DNA from: Gnetum montanum
Lineage: Eukaryota; Streptophyta; Gnetopsida; Gnetales; Gnetaceae
Length of the DNA stretch: 64,000 nt
Direction of reading: 5' to 3'
Assembly (NCBI GenBank): GCA_015680685.1
Contig: MNCI01006946.1
Span: forward strand, 239,224-303,223
Below are positions 32,008-44,526 of this stretch, one piece after another. Numbering within the stretch: the stretch's first letter is position 1; every line of letters starts with the position of its first letter. Both the position numbers and the translations under genes were made by a program. Under the pieces are notes generated by a model. It did not search any database, had not been told where the DNA came from, and was given only the letters and a program-made list of their open reading frames with translations.

Positions 32008-34865
32008 ATGGCACTAGAAGGAAAGCACACGCAAGAAGTAGGATCATCTTAACCAAGGGAGAAACAACCTAAAATTGAAAGAGGCCAAGAATAGGCCTAA
32101 GAAGAATCACTTGAAACTTACGTCACATGTCCTCTTAGAAAAGAGGTAGAAGTGGAATCTATCAAACAGATTCTAGAACCAATAACAACAATAGAACACT
32201 CCTATTAGGATGATGCACCAACACCAAAAGAAAATCTAGAGATGACCTTGAAAAAGGCTTGTTTGAATCAAATCAAATCATGAGAGGTCCAAAAAATAGT
32301 GTTTCAAGAGTTAAACTTTGGCCCATTCCTGGAGCAAGCACTAAAAGAAGTGCAGGTCTAGCTAAAGGCCTCTCTTATGTGGCCAGTCATCACTTCCACT
32401 AAGAAGTGGTACATGGGAGAGACATTCCTATTCTAGAACAACAAGCAATCTGGATCAATGGTAAAAATTAAGGACATCTTAGTGTCCTACTTAGTGTAGG
32501 CCATTACTGTAGTGCTTGGGTTGTTGGAAACAGGGGCAAGTCTTGTTGAGATCCCAATGTAGGCAAATCCTAGTATCAAGAATGAATGGATTCAACAATG
32601 CTATGGTATCGACTATAAGGAGTTTGGTGCACTCACACCAGCAGAGAGGATCCACTACAAGATTGTAGCCTTCCATCTCAATCCCACGATGAGGCCAAGC
32701 AAAATCATTGCCTTCTCTACACAAGTATGCACTACTCTAAGTTGGATATTCCTTGTCAACTGTCCACAACTGATCTATCTAGAGATGGAGAAGTGGTTTA
32801 AAGAAAATGAACATTGAAGGAAGGCACTCCTCTTTCCATGCCTCATCAGAAAACTCTGTCAGAGGGGAGGAATAGCCCATTACACCAATGATGTTGTTAG
32901 GCATGTTTTAGTGGCCAATTGAGCAAAAATGATGAAAGACAAGATGCTGGAAACAACTATCTAAGAAGATGAGTAACAACCACAACCTCTACCTACCACA
33001 CAAACAACTATGCTAGACATTGTTGCAATTTTCCAATAGTTGTGCAAATACTAGGAATGGCTCTTGAGTGAATAAGAGCAACAAGTATGCATAAGTGGTA
33101 GGGACCCATTTATGTACAAACTAGAAATGGGTCACCTAAATAAGGTGGCCTAGATAATTAGTTTGATGGGTGGAGGTGGATGTATTTTCTCAACCCAAAA
33201 AATATAGCTATCTTCCAAGTTGAATTTGAGTACCAGAGAGGTTACAATATCTCTCATAGAATAATAATCACTCTCAAAAATCTCTGGAAACACTACCACC
33301 TCTTTGGTGCACTTGGAGGAAGGTAAAGGGGTAACTGTATTAGTGATGTAGCACTAGGGGTAGAAGACTATAGCAAAAGTGGTCACTAACCGTATTGCTA
33401 AAACACTCAATACACTTGCAGCATCTACACCAGACATCACTATACTTAAAGATGTGTAAACATCCACAAGGACCACAAGTGATAGAATAAATATAGCAAA
33501 ACACGAAGATGTATAAGACCAACTAGTGAGAACTGAGCAACCACTTTTGGATGTCTTTGACCTTTCAGACAATATTATTACAACCTAGTTAGAGCTGCTA
33601 AAGGTAAGGAGCAAGAATATCATCTTGAAGGGAAAACTTGAAATAGCTAAGGAGTTGAATGAACACTTGACTGTGGAAGTTGTTGAGTTAAGAGCCTAGA
33701 TTACCAACCCCACATTCCTCAACCCAACACTAATAAGAGATGAAGCTATGGGATAGCTTCACACTAAACTAAAAGAGGTTAAGGGTGCAATAGAGATAGT
33801 GGTATTCTACCGATGCTTAGCAGAGGCCACATAACACAAGATCTAGAAGGCCTTGGATCAGACCCACTAGGAGAATGTTTAGTTGACTGTAGAGAACCAT
33901 CACCTACAAAATGTTGGTGAGCATAAGCAAAAATTAATAGATTTCATCCATCAATAGTAGGAGAAATTGGTCAAAGTAAACACAAAATTGAGGAGATTAG
34001 TAGTAGAAAAAAAAAATCTCTCCATAGAGGAGGTCTATGCCCTTCACCAAAAAATTGTGATCAAGGTATTCACCTGGAAATCAGAGGCTCTCAAATTTAA
34101 GAGAGTTAAGGACCATTATAAAGAATAGGTCAATCGACAAAAGGAAGTAAATGAAAAACACATCCAGTTAGTGAAGGTGAAGTGAATGAAGCCCACCAAA
34201 AAATATAGTAAGGAAAAGAATTGTAGCAACCCATCGTTAATGGACTAGATGCTTACAACAAGGAAAAAATCTACATAAAGGAGTTACATATTGAGAAGAT
34301 GACAGGATATATGGAGCTCACCAATCTTCATTATGCAAATCTGGCCATATTAGCTACCAGAGGACCATAGTTAAAACTAGAGAAATAGGTGGCTAGCTTG
34401 TACTTGTTGTACGAGGCCAAGTTTAAGCATCATAAAGACACCAAGTAGAAGCTTGCATTGGCAAACATTGAACTCAAAGTTCTCAAGGCACGATTCACTA
34501 ATCAAAAATCAACTATTAAGAACATGGCCAAGAGGATGAACGACTACCAGGAGTTGCCAAATGTAGTTAGGACATTCAATATCGAAAAAAAATAGTTTGT
34601 TGCCTAGTTTGTCAACATGATGTTCTCAATAATGCCATGTCCATGGAATATCCCCATTCCAATCCACATTGGTGATGCTGCATGGATTGTGAATGATTCC
34701 CAAAGTAAGAAGGAGAAGGTGAAGGCATTACTAGATGCCTTTCTCCTTCCATTAGAGGTTGTAGCTATAGTAGGAGAACCACAATTGCCTCAGCTACTGC
34801 ATGTGCTTAAAGCCAGTGAAGGTCCTTTAGAACCTCAAGAGCCTCCACCACCTACGACTATTTGA
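32008..34865 (+). pseudogene. Decayed large gene with plant-transposon-type domain and coiled coil
   Basis: From ATG at 32008, one frame stays readable for about 2.2 kb despite roughly 40 stops (TAG most common). It then shifts near 34230 and ends at TGA 34863. The N-terminal half contains NEWIQQCYGIDYKEFGAL, FHLNPTMRPSKIIAFSTQV and RKALLFPCLIRKLCQRGG. This layout resembles the 'putative plant transposon protein' family (PF20167), as recalled. The C-terminal half is Lys/Glu/Leu-rich and looks like a long coiled coil (33580-34550). The tail ends in a PLEPQEPPPPTT stretch. It is not part of B, as it lies outside the target duplication. Why one frame persisted this long is unclear. Confidence 0.55.
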
Positions 34866-37049
34866 TCTTCTCCATCATCTTCATGCTACCATAGGATGTG
34901 CTATCTAATTTTTGTGTTGTCATGTAATGGTGCTCAATTTTATGTTGTAAACACCACCATTTTTTGTAATTTGTTGATTTGTACACTCAGGCACTCAATT
35001 TTGTCAAGTTAGTTTGTTTTGTTAAGAGTCAATCAATAATCCCATACCTTTCCAATTTTGTAAGAAAACTTAAGGACCAGTTTTCATTTAGTCATGGGGG
35101 TATGATGAGCACCAAAGTGTCATGTCAGTAGACCCCCATTGACATGGCCTCATCGACAAGCCCTTATTTACATGGTGTTGCCGCATCGACAAGGCCATGT
35201 CGATGTAGCATTACTACGTCTATGGGGCCCCGTTAATGCAATATTGTAGAGAAAACTATAAATAAAAGCTCCCAATTATGTTTATGATTATTCAAGTCAT
35301 AGTAGTAGAAAAGCCCTTACAATTTGTCCATTTGAAAGTTAGAATATTTCTTTGAGTGCCCATAGCAAAAGTCAGAAAGTGTATGGATCTTTACCCGAGC
35401 ACTGTTGTACTTGAACCACACTAGTGTGTATAGCAATAAAGACGAGCCTTTTGATCAAACCTTGCAACACTTAAAATATATTAATGATTTATTTATGAAT
35501 TTATTATTTTCATTAAATATACAATTAATTAAGATAAATTAAGCTAATTTAGACCTCAAGCGATTACTTAATTGTTTAAGCTAAATAGATTAAGCACATA
35601 AGTATGACCACTTTGAGCATAAACACGGATTCACTTAGTAATCCCAATAGCGTTATTTCTTAGTGTGCCTAGTCATGTAGTTCTTGGTAACCTAACAGTG
35701 AATACGTGGGTTCAGGATGTGTATAAAAAGTGGGACCAAATGCTTATGTTAGGATTAGTTAGAGACTAGTTAAGTGGTTAAATTAGGTTAGTTGTTAAAT
35801 GATTTCATCTCTCTACTCTAAGCACCAAAGAAAATAAAATGTAAAACAATAAAAATCATATGCCTTGATTACACTTAACCATACCTTTGTACATCACAAG
35901 TGTAATTGGGAAAACAACGAATGACCTTAGGACAAGGTTCACTTCCTAGAAGACTAGTGTAGTGAAAATTATAGAGTCCAGGAAATTTGACTGAATCATG
36001 TGTGAACACTTTGTGATTCGTATGGTTGGGCATAGGGATACCTCAACTACTCATCAATTAATAGCCACAAATGTTTGTGAGGGTTTTTATGGACTTTTTG
36101 GGATAAATAAAGTCCTTTTTTGAGGTTTATGCTAAAAGCCACTCGAATAATCATCCAGCTGTAATTTTACTACCTTTGTGGCATTTTGTTGCTATGGATA
36201 TGGTGGGATTTCTCCTTGCATTAGTGGTGCAAGTGGGAAGGAAGTGGTGTTAGAAGGTGTAGGGTGAGGTAATGGATACAGAGGAGAATAAGTGGAGGGA
36301 TACTTAGTTTGTAAAGTGGGGATTCAATGATATTCTAGAGGGTAATAGTGATGAAAGAAGGGAGTGTGGCTTACAGAGCCATGAAGAGATACAGGCTACT
36401 AGACATAATATCTATAAGGGTTCGATTGTTGGTAAAGATTTTGCTACTAAAGTCATGGCATTCTCCATGACTATGGATTTTTGCATTGCTAATACTACTC
36501 TTGAGGTTAAGGTGGTACTACACTTGGATAATACTATGTTTGGTGAAACATCTACCTATAATTACCTTATGGATAAAGCAATCTCCTAGGTAGTTGCTTC
36601 CTTACCAAATTCTGGTTTAATGCAAATACCCCAGATTCTTATAGATGTGACACTATAATGCAACATCCTTTGGAATATTCATATTAGAAAATTCTACATT
36701 TGTCATCATCTATTTTTGAACCTGCAAACTCATCAATCATTGCAACCTTACCTTTTGGCTAATAGTGATCCCTACCTATGTTGTTTCATCTTCTTCTATC
36801 TCTATCTTTACTTCCCTGCTTTGTCTTCTCCTCCTATGTTTAAGAGCAATTTAAAACTTCTCATCAAAGGAGTCCCACATTTTATCCACCTTAGCTAATA
36901 TTGTAGTAACAAATTTCTAGATTGGGAAGGTTTTCCTTTGCACCACTTCATTTAGTGGTGCGTCCTCCTTTGAATCATAGAACTACACCTCCCTTTTGCA
37001 AATGGAAGAGTCCCTATTATATTCCTTTATACTTTCCTTTTTTTAGCTC
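34866..37049. other. A/T-rich stretch, no gene recognised
   Basis: It contains a cluster of 'gaccccATTGACATGG/CATCGACAAGG' words at 35130-35240 followed by CTATAAATAAA at about 35260. A short readable segment at 36440-36600 (MDFCIANTTLEV...YNYLMDK) faintly recalls a LINE endonuclease motif, too weak to call. Confidence 0.4.
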
Positions 37050-38060
37050 TTTCTTTGCCATGTGATTAATTAACCTTTAGATATGATAGACTCTCATCTC
37101 CAAAATTCTCCCTTAGTCATAAATCCTAAGAGTTTTCTTATTTTTTTTTTGGAGCCTATCTATAATATGGAAAAGCTACTCCCTTTGAGAAAATCCATGG
37201 CTTGGGCATCAATGTAGGAGAGAATAATACGTACCCAAGGCTACATCTAAGGATTCATGATTGACTTGCTTCCATCCTTGGCTTTGTTTCCTTAATTTGG
37301 ATACTTAGGAGTATGTTTGATACATGTCATTAAACAATGCTAGCATTGTACTCCATCTGCAAATGGATTCTGGTTCCGAAGATTGATACTAACTTTCTAC
37401 TTCTTTCATGAGTATCCTAGGAATAGTTTTAGCTTCTGCTACTTATTATCAATGTTTTGTAAGGTACAAGCATAATGGAAAGCTTGTAGATGATGCTATG
37501 AATCAGCATTATATCCTGCTTCAAACTTGGGAATATTGTTCATATTTAACCTTTTAACCTTCCTATCCTTTTGATGCTTGGTGGGAATTTGCACTACTTC
37601 TAAAACATTAAGTATGTTTCCTATAGTCAAAAATGGTTCAAAATAGTCATTGCATTCATGGTGACCCCTATCATGTTCATGCCTTCTATGATGAGTCCTA
37701 TTGTGCCTCTTTTCCTTGTGACACTCCTCTTCCTCTTGCAATTGTCTATGCTCCTGGTCCCTATTATCATGATGAGATTTCTTATCATCTTCATCTTAAT
37801 CCTTATCATTCCTCTACCTCAGCCACGGCTCCTCCTATCAAAGTTTGATGAGGAGGAGGATGATGAAGATGGAAGACTAGGAGAATGATACCTACTAGTC
37901 ATTCTCCTATGATTCTTGACCTAGTCCTTCTCCTTGTCCTTTGAGGAATGACTTGGAGATCTATCTTTTGATGTTCATTGAACCTTGGACTTAGTCCTCC
38001 CCTCATCTTGATTATTCTCCAAAGTTGATTGCAATCATTGGTGAATGGCATCATTCTCAA
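37050..38060 (-). pseudogene. gag: Decayed gag-like region of a different LTR element
   Basis: Read on the - strand, an Arg/Ser/His-rich segment (about 37980-37640) is followed by NNIPKFEAGYNADS and HHLQAFHYACTLQNI (about 37440-37530). After a frame change comes NHESLDVALGTYYSLL then CPSHGFSQRE (37190-37260). The 'ESL..a...y..LL..CPsHGfsq' pattern is typical of plant Ty3/gypsy gag outside the Tat lineage. It has many stops and no pol is seen to its left. The family cannot be named from this. Confidence 0.45.
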
Positions 38061-38683
38061 CAAAAGGAGGAGAATGCATATATTGATATAGCCTTAAGAA
38101 GAAATTAGGGTTCTCTTTTTGTGATTATAGAAACAATGGTGTTGGGATCCTTTTATCTTTAAAGGCTTCATGATGTGCCTTCATGCATTGATCTTTTTTG
38201 AGTTATGCTTCTCAGGGTTGATAGTCCCTAGAGGTGTGGTTTGTTATCTCATACTCTAGGCTTGCTAATTTAATTCCTAGCTTTATGAGATTAGCCATAA
38301 GCATGGTTGGAACTAACCGATTGGGAGATGACAAAATGTTACCCTCCATATTCCTCTAGTGTAACTATTCATTTTGATGAAGAATGAAGGTGAAATTTGA
38401 ATGATAGGAATCTAGATATGCATAGACTATTCACAATTACTGAGGTTTCTCACTAGTAGTCCTTTTTATATACTATTGTTGATTGGAATCATCAACGTGT
38501 AGTGGATATTTATTCCTATGAAAAGCCAGCTTAGTGATGTATATACAGTGTGCCTTGAGATAATTTTACTATTATTATTTTGTTCGAATGATGAGTCGTT
38601 ATATTTTTCTTACAACAATTTTATATGGATTCACTAGTTAATAATAATTAGTGCACTTAGCTAAACTAAGTCCCTAGTAGCAA
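38061..38683. other. Unassigned A/T-rich sequence before the minisatellite
   Basis: No coding pattern, repeat or terminal motif stands out. The boundary with the minisatellite at about 38684 is sharp (CAATGCTCTCGGGGAGGG). Confidence 0.5.
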
Positions 38684-40648
38684 TGCTCTCGGGGAGGGTG
38701 CACTTAGGGAGGGTGCCCTTAGGGAGACCGCTCTTAGGGAGGGCACTCTTAGGTAGGGCACTTTCTAAGAGAACGCTCTTAATGAGGGAACTCTCAAGGA
38801 GAACACTGTCACATGTGTAGTGCAAGGCACTCTCATGGAGAACACTCAGATAGAGGTCGCTCTCACAGAGAGCACTTTGTGGGAGGATTTCCTTCGAGAG
38901 GGTACTCTCAACAAGGCGCTCTCGAGGAGAACACTCTCACGTGCGTAGTGCAACGTGCTCTCAGGGAGGGTGCTCTCAAGGAGAATGCTCTTTGGAAGGC
39001 CACTCTAATGGAGGGCACTCTCAAGGAGAATGCTCTCGGGGAGGATGCTCTTATGAAGGGCATTCTCAGAGAAAAAACTCTTAATGAGGGAACTCCAAGG
39101 AGAACACTGCTAATTAGGATGCTCTTAAGGAGAATGCTCTTCGGAAGGCTACACTAACAGAGGGCACTCTCAAGCAGAATGCCCTCAGGGAGGGTGCTCT
39201 GATGGAGAATGCTCTTAAGGAGGATTCTCTTAAGGAAGATGCTCTTAAGGAGGATGCTCTCGAGGAGGGCATCCCTAGGGAGACCACTCTCAATGAGGGC
39301 ATTCTCATGGAGGGTGCTCATAGAAAGGGCGCTCTTTGAGAGAATGCTCTCACATGTGTAGCGCAAGGTGCTCTCACGAACAATGCTCTGATGGAGGGCA
39401 CTCTCAAGGAGAACGCTCTTGGGGAGTTCACTCTAACAGAGGGCACTCTCAGGGAGATCGCTCTCAAGAAGGGCGCTCTTAGGGAGGGCACTCTCCAAGA
39501 GAACACTCTTACTGAGGGCTCTCTAGGTAGAATGCTCCCAAGGAGGGTGCTCTCAGGGAGGGAAATCTTTAAGAGAACACTCTCAACAAGGGCTCTCCTA
39601 GGAGAATGCTCCTAGGGAGGGTGCTCTCGAGGAGGGTGTCCTCAGGGAGGGTACTCTCGAGGAGAACACTCTCATGTGTGTAGTGCAAGGTGCTTCCATG
39701 GACAATGCCCTTAGAGAGGGCATTCTCAAGGAGAACACTCTCAAATAGGCCACTCCAACAGAAGGAACTCTCAGGGAGGGAATTCTTAGGAAGGGCACTC
39801 TCCAAGAGAACACTCTCACGTGCGTAGCACAAGGTGCTCTCAGGGAAAATGCTCCCATGGAGGGCGCTCTCAAGGAGGCTAGTCTAATGGAGGGTTCTCT
39901 CTAGGATAATGATCTTAGGGAGGGTGCTCTTCAAGAGAATGCTATCAACAAGCATGCTCTAGAGGAGAACACTCTCATGTGCATAGTGGAAGGCACTCTC
40001 AGGGAGAATGCTCCAAGGGAGTACACTCTTAAGTAGAATGCTCTCAGGGATGCTTCTCTAATGAAGGGTGCTCTCAGGGAGGGCACTCTGACGTAGGGTG
40101 CTTTCAGGGAGGGTGCTCTATGAGAGAACTCTATCAATGAGGGTGCTCTTGAGGAGAATACTCTCACATGTGTACAGCAAGGCACTCTTAGGAAGAACAC
40201 TCTCAGGGAGGCTACTCTAACTTAGGGCGCTTTGAGAAAGGGTGCTCTCCAAGAGAAAGGTCTCAGGGAGGCCACTCTAATGAAGGGTAATCTCAGGGAG
40301 AATGCTCTCAGGGAGGGCATTCTCAAGGAGTGTACTCTTGAGGAGAATGCTCTGAGGGAGGCTTGTCTCAGGGAGAGCACTCTCTGGGAGAGTGCCCTCT
40401 GAGAGGGTGCTCTTGAGAAGAACACTCTCACATGCATAGCGTAAGGTGCTCTCAAGGAGGGCACTCTCTGGAATGTTGGTCTAATGGAGGGCACTCTCTG
40501 GAATGTTGGTCTAATGGAGGGCACTCTCAAGGAGAACACTCTCGGGGAGGGCACTCTCATGGAGAATGCTCTCAAGGAGGGCATCCTCGAGGAGACCGCT
40601 CTCAGAGAGGGAGTTCTTAGGGAGGGCACTCTTAGGAATGGCACTCTC
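38684..40648 (+). repeat. 15-bp minisatellite, left block
   Basis: Tandem copies of a 15-mer close to GGAGGGCACTCTCAA alternate with GGAGAAYGCTCTCAN. Every 130-400 bp a marker unit, close to CTCTCACRTGYGTAGYRCAAGG, breaks the pattern, giving higher-order blocks. The 15-bp period leaves frames open on both strands (pentapeptides like LRAPS or EGTLK), which is a by-product of the period. Marker positions include 38807, 38931, 39345, 39667, 39810, 39970, 40160 and 40425. Confidence 0.9.
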
Positions 40649-41621
40649 CTGAGAGAGCCTCATGCAGTGTTTGCCAGAGTGCTCCCACTGGGAGTGCCTC
40701 ATGTTTCACATGTGACAATGTTATCTCTAGGGGCGTCATCCCTGAGAGAGCCTTGAGCCACACATCTGAGAGTGTTCTTCCTAAGAGAGCCCTCGTTGAA
40801 AGAGTTCTCTTGGAGAGGGCCCGCCATGAGAACCCTCCTTCAGAGCATTCTCCTTGATAGTGCCCTCCATAGGAGAGTTCTCTCTTAGGGTGCCCTCCTT
40901 GAGATCACCCTACATGAGAGCATTCTCCTTGAGAGGGCCCTCCTAGAAAATCAAATTTATAAGGGTGAAGGATGGTTTGGCTGAAATTGGCCCAATCAAC
41001 ATCTATGGGGAGAGGTAACATTCTCCTTGGGAGCACCACGCAGTGCTCTCCATGGAAGCACCTCACATAGCTGCACTGGCAAGAGCACTTTGCAGAGAGT
41101 GCCTCATGCAGTGCTTGCGAGAGTGCTCTCCCAGGGAGCACCTCACACTATGCACATGATATTGTTCTATCTGGTAGTTTCCTCTTTGAGAGCATGTTGC
41201 ACTACATATCTGAGAGAGATCTCCATGAGAGCACCTTCATTGAGAGCACTTTCCCTAAGGGAGCCCTTCCTAGGAGCGGTCTCCTTGAGGGCATGCTTAG
41301 GGAGGAAATCCTTTTAAAAAGTGTTCTCTATGAGAGCGACTTCCCTAAGGCATACTCACGGTGGTCATGGACTCACTCATAATCACGCCCAAATGTGTGC
41401 TCATGATAGCCTAGGACGCACTCAACATCACCTAAAAGTGTGTCCGTTAAGGCGAAGATTGCACTCAGCATCACTCAAAGGTGCATCCATGATGGCCTAA
41501 GATGCACTCTGCTTCTCCTAAAAGTGCATTCCTAGGGAGTCAGCCTACCTCCCCCTATATATGTTGATTGTGCTAGGTTCAGCCAAACCATCCTACATCC
41601 TTATAAATTTTTTCTCCAAGA
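40649..41621. repeat. Inverted core of the minisatellite with 70-bp inverted arms
   Basis: From 40649 the 15-bp units run in the opposite sense (GAGAGCATTCTCCTT type). A 70-bp non-repeat arm at about 40945-41016 is the reverse complement, with mismatches, of 41548-41618; both contain GGATGGTTTGGCTGAA on one strand or the other. Between them lie more inverted-type units and, at 41390-41535, three copies of a unit of about 43 bp ending in CCTAAAAGTG. Forward units resume at 41622. Confidence 0.75.
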
Positions 41622-44526
41622 GGGTGTTCTCAAGAAGAGCGCTCTCAGAGAGAGAGCATCAAGTAAGGGCGCCCTCAAGGAAAACACTCTCAAAGAGGGC
41701 CCCCTCAGGGAGGGTTCTCCCGAGGAGGGTGCTCTCAGCAAAAATGCTCTCAGGGAGGGTGCACTAATGGAGGGTTCTCTCAATGAGAATGCTTTCAGAG
41801 AGGGTGCTCTTGGTGAGAACACTCTCATGAAGAGCGCTCTTCGAGAGGGTGCTCTCCATGAGAACGCTCTCAACGAGGGCGCTTGAGGAGAACACTCTCA
41901 TGTGCATAGTACAAGGTGCTCTTAGGGAGGGTGCACTCAGCAAGAATGCTCTCAGGAAGGCCACTCTAATGGAGGGTACTCTTCGAGAGAACACTCTCAA
42001 TGAGGGCGCTCTCAAGGAGAACACTCTCACATGCATAGCAGAAGGAACTCTCAAGGAGGGTGATCTCAAGTTGAATTCTCTCAGGGAGGTTGATCTAACG
42101 AAGGGCGCTCTCACAAAGAACACTCTTGGGGAGGGTGCTCTTAAGGAGGATGCTCTCTAAGAGGGTGTCTTGAATGAGGGCGTTCTTAGGGAGGGCACTC
42201 TTATGAAGGGAACTCTCCAAGAGAACGCTCTCAATGAGGGAACTCTTGAGAAGAACACTCACATGCGTAGCGTAAGGTGCTCTTAGGGAGAATGCTCCCA
42301 TGGAGGGTGCTCTCAAGGAGAACACTCCCATGGAGGGTGCTCTCAAGGAGAACGCTCCCATGAAGGGTGCTCTCAAGGAGAATGCTTTATGGAAGGTTAC
42401 TCTAATGGAGGGCACTCTCTCGGACACTGCTTTCAGGTTGCGCGCTCTCTGAGAGAATGATCTCAATGAGGGCACTCTTGAGGAGAACACTCTCACATAT
42501 GTAGCACAAGACACTCTTAGGGAGAAAGCTCTAAGAGAGGGTGCTCTCAAGGAGAACGTTGTTAGGGAAACTACTCTAATGGAGGGCAATCTTAGGGAGA
42601 ATGCTCTCAAGAAGGGTGCTCTAATGGAGGGTGCTCTCAGAGAGGGCACTCTATGAGAGAACGCTCTCAACGAGGGCACTCTTGAGGAGAACTCTCTCAT
42701 GTGCATAACACAAGGCGCTCTCAGGGAGGCTGCTCTAATAGAAGGTACTCTTAGGAAGGCCACTCTAATGGAAGATGCTCTTAGGGAGAATGCTCTTGAG
42801 GAGGGTGCACTCATGGAGGGCATCCTCATGGAGACCACTCTCAGGGAGGGCATTCTATGAGAGAATGCTCTCAATGAGGGTGCTCTTGAGGAGAACGCTC
42901 TCACATGCATACCACAAGGTCCTTTCAGGGATAACACTCTCACAGAGGCCACTCTAACAAAGGGCACTCTTAGGGAGAATGTTCTCAGGGAGCGTGCACT
43001 CAGAGAGGGGATCCTCATGGAGAATTCTCTCAATGAGGGTGCTCTCAAGAAGAACACTCTCATGTGCATAGTGCAAGATGCTCTTAGGAAGAATGCTTTG
43101 AGAGAGGCTACTCTTACGGAGAGTGCTCTCTGGGAGGGTTTCCTCCAAGAGGTTGCTTTTAACAAGGGTGCTCTCGAGGAGAACACTCTAACATGTGTGG
43201 TGCAACCTACTCTCAGGGAGGGCACTCTCAAGGAGAACACTCTTCAGAAGGCCGCTTTAACGGAGGGCCCTCTCAAGGAGAATGCTCTCGAGGAGGGTGA
43301 TCTCAGGGAGGGCACTCTCAGAGAGAATGCTTTGAATGAGAGCACTCCAAGGACAACACTCCCTATGAGGGCACTCTCAAGGAGAACACTCTTTGGAATG
43401 CCACACTAATGGAGGGCTCTCTCAAGGAGAGCGCTCTCGAGGAGAGTGTTCTCATGGAGAATGCTCTTAAGGAGGACACTCTCAAGGAGGGCATCCCCAA
43501 GGAGACTACTCTCAAGGAGGGTGTTCTCATGGAGGGTGCTCATAGGAAAGGTGCTCTCTGAGAGAACGCTCTCAACAAGGGTGCTCTTGAGGAGAACACT
43601 CTCACGTGTTTAGTGCAAGGTGATCTCATGGACAACACTGTCATGGAGGGCACTCTCAAAGAGAACACTCTTGGGGAGGCCACTCTAATAGTAGGTGCTC
43701 TCAAGGAGGGCACTCTCCAAGAGAATGCTCTCAACAAGGGCTCTTCAACGAGAATGCTCTCGGGGAGGGCACTCTCAAGGAGGGCACTCTCTGAGAGAAT
43801 GCTCTCAATGAGGGCTCTCCTAGGAGAACACTCCTGGGGGGGCACTCTTTGAGAAAATTCTCTCAAGGAGAACACTCTCATGTGTGTAGCACAAGGTGCT
43901 CCCATGGACAACGCCCTTAGGAAGGGTGCTCTCAAGGAGGCTGCTCCAACAGAGGGTGCTCTTAGGGAGTGCATTCTCAGGGAGGTTACTCTCAAGGAGG
44001 GCATTCTTTGAGAGAACGTTGTCACCTGCGTAGCAAAAGGCGCTCTTAGGGAAAACACTCTCACGAAGGGCACTCTTAGGGAGGCCACTCTAATGGAGGG
44101 TGCTCTTTGAGATAATGCTCTTGGGGAGGGCACTCTCAGGGAGGGCACTCTCTAAGAGAATTCTCTCAATGAGCATGCTCTTGATGAGAACACTCTCACA
44201 TGCGTAGCGCAAGGCACTCTCAGGGAGAATGCTTCGAGGGAGGGTGCTCTCAAGGAGAATTCTCTTAGGGACGCCACTCTAATAGAGGGCGCTCTCAAGG
44301 AGAATTCTCTTAGGGATGCCACTCTAATAGAGGATGCTCTCAGGGAGAATGCTCTTAGGGAAGGTGCTCTAACGAAGGGCGAAAGAGAGAACACTCTCAA
44401 TGAGGGTGCTCTTGAGGACAACACTCTCATGGGAGTACCGTAAGACACTCTTAATGAGAACGCTCTTAGGGAGGCTACTCTAATGAAGGGAGCTCTTAGA
44501 AAGGGTGCTCTCTAGGAGAACACTCT
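41622..44526 (+). repeat. 15-bp minisatellite, right block
   Basis: Same unit and marker as the left block, with markers near 41890, 42023, 42252, 42487, 42692, 42896, 43056, 43183, 43593, 43873, 44015, 44190 and 44421. Element C begins at 44527 inside a unit, so the array probably resumes beyond the window after C ends. Confidence 0.9.

Noticed and set aside
36440-36600. LINE endonuclease-like trace
   Set aside because: Only a few residues (FCIANTTLE, YNYLM) fit the pattern, with no reverse transcriptase nearby.
37496-37888. Several short overlapping frames on both strands near 37.5-37.9 kb
   Set aside because: All but the one - strand reading that fits a gag pattern are shadows in other frames.
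42095-43240. 381-codon open frame on the - strand with LRAPS-type pentapeptides
   Set aside because: It is made entirely of the 15-bp minisatellite, whose period keeps frames open on both strands. There is no start context, and similar overlapping frames lie throughout the array.
38684-44526. CRISPR-like repeat array
   Set aside because: Units are contiguous 15-mers with no unique spacers, the host is a plant, and no cas-like gene is present.
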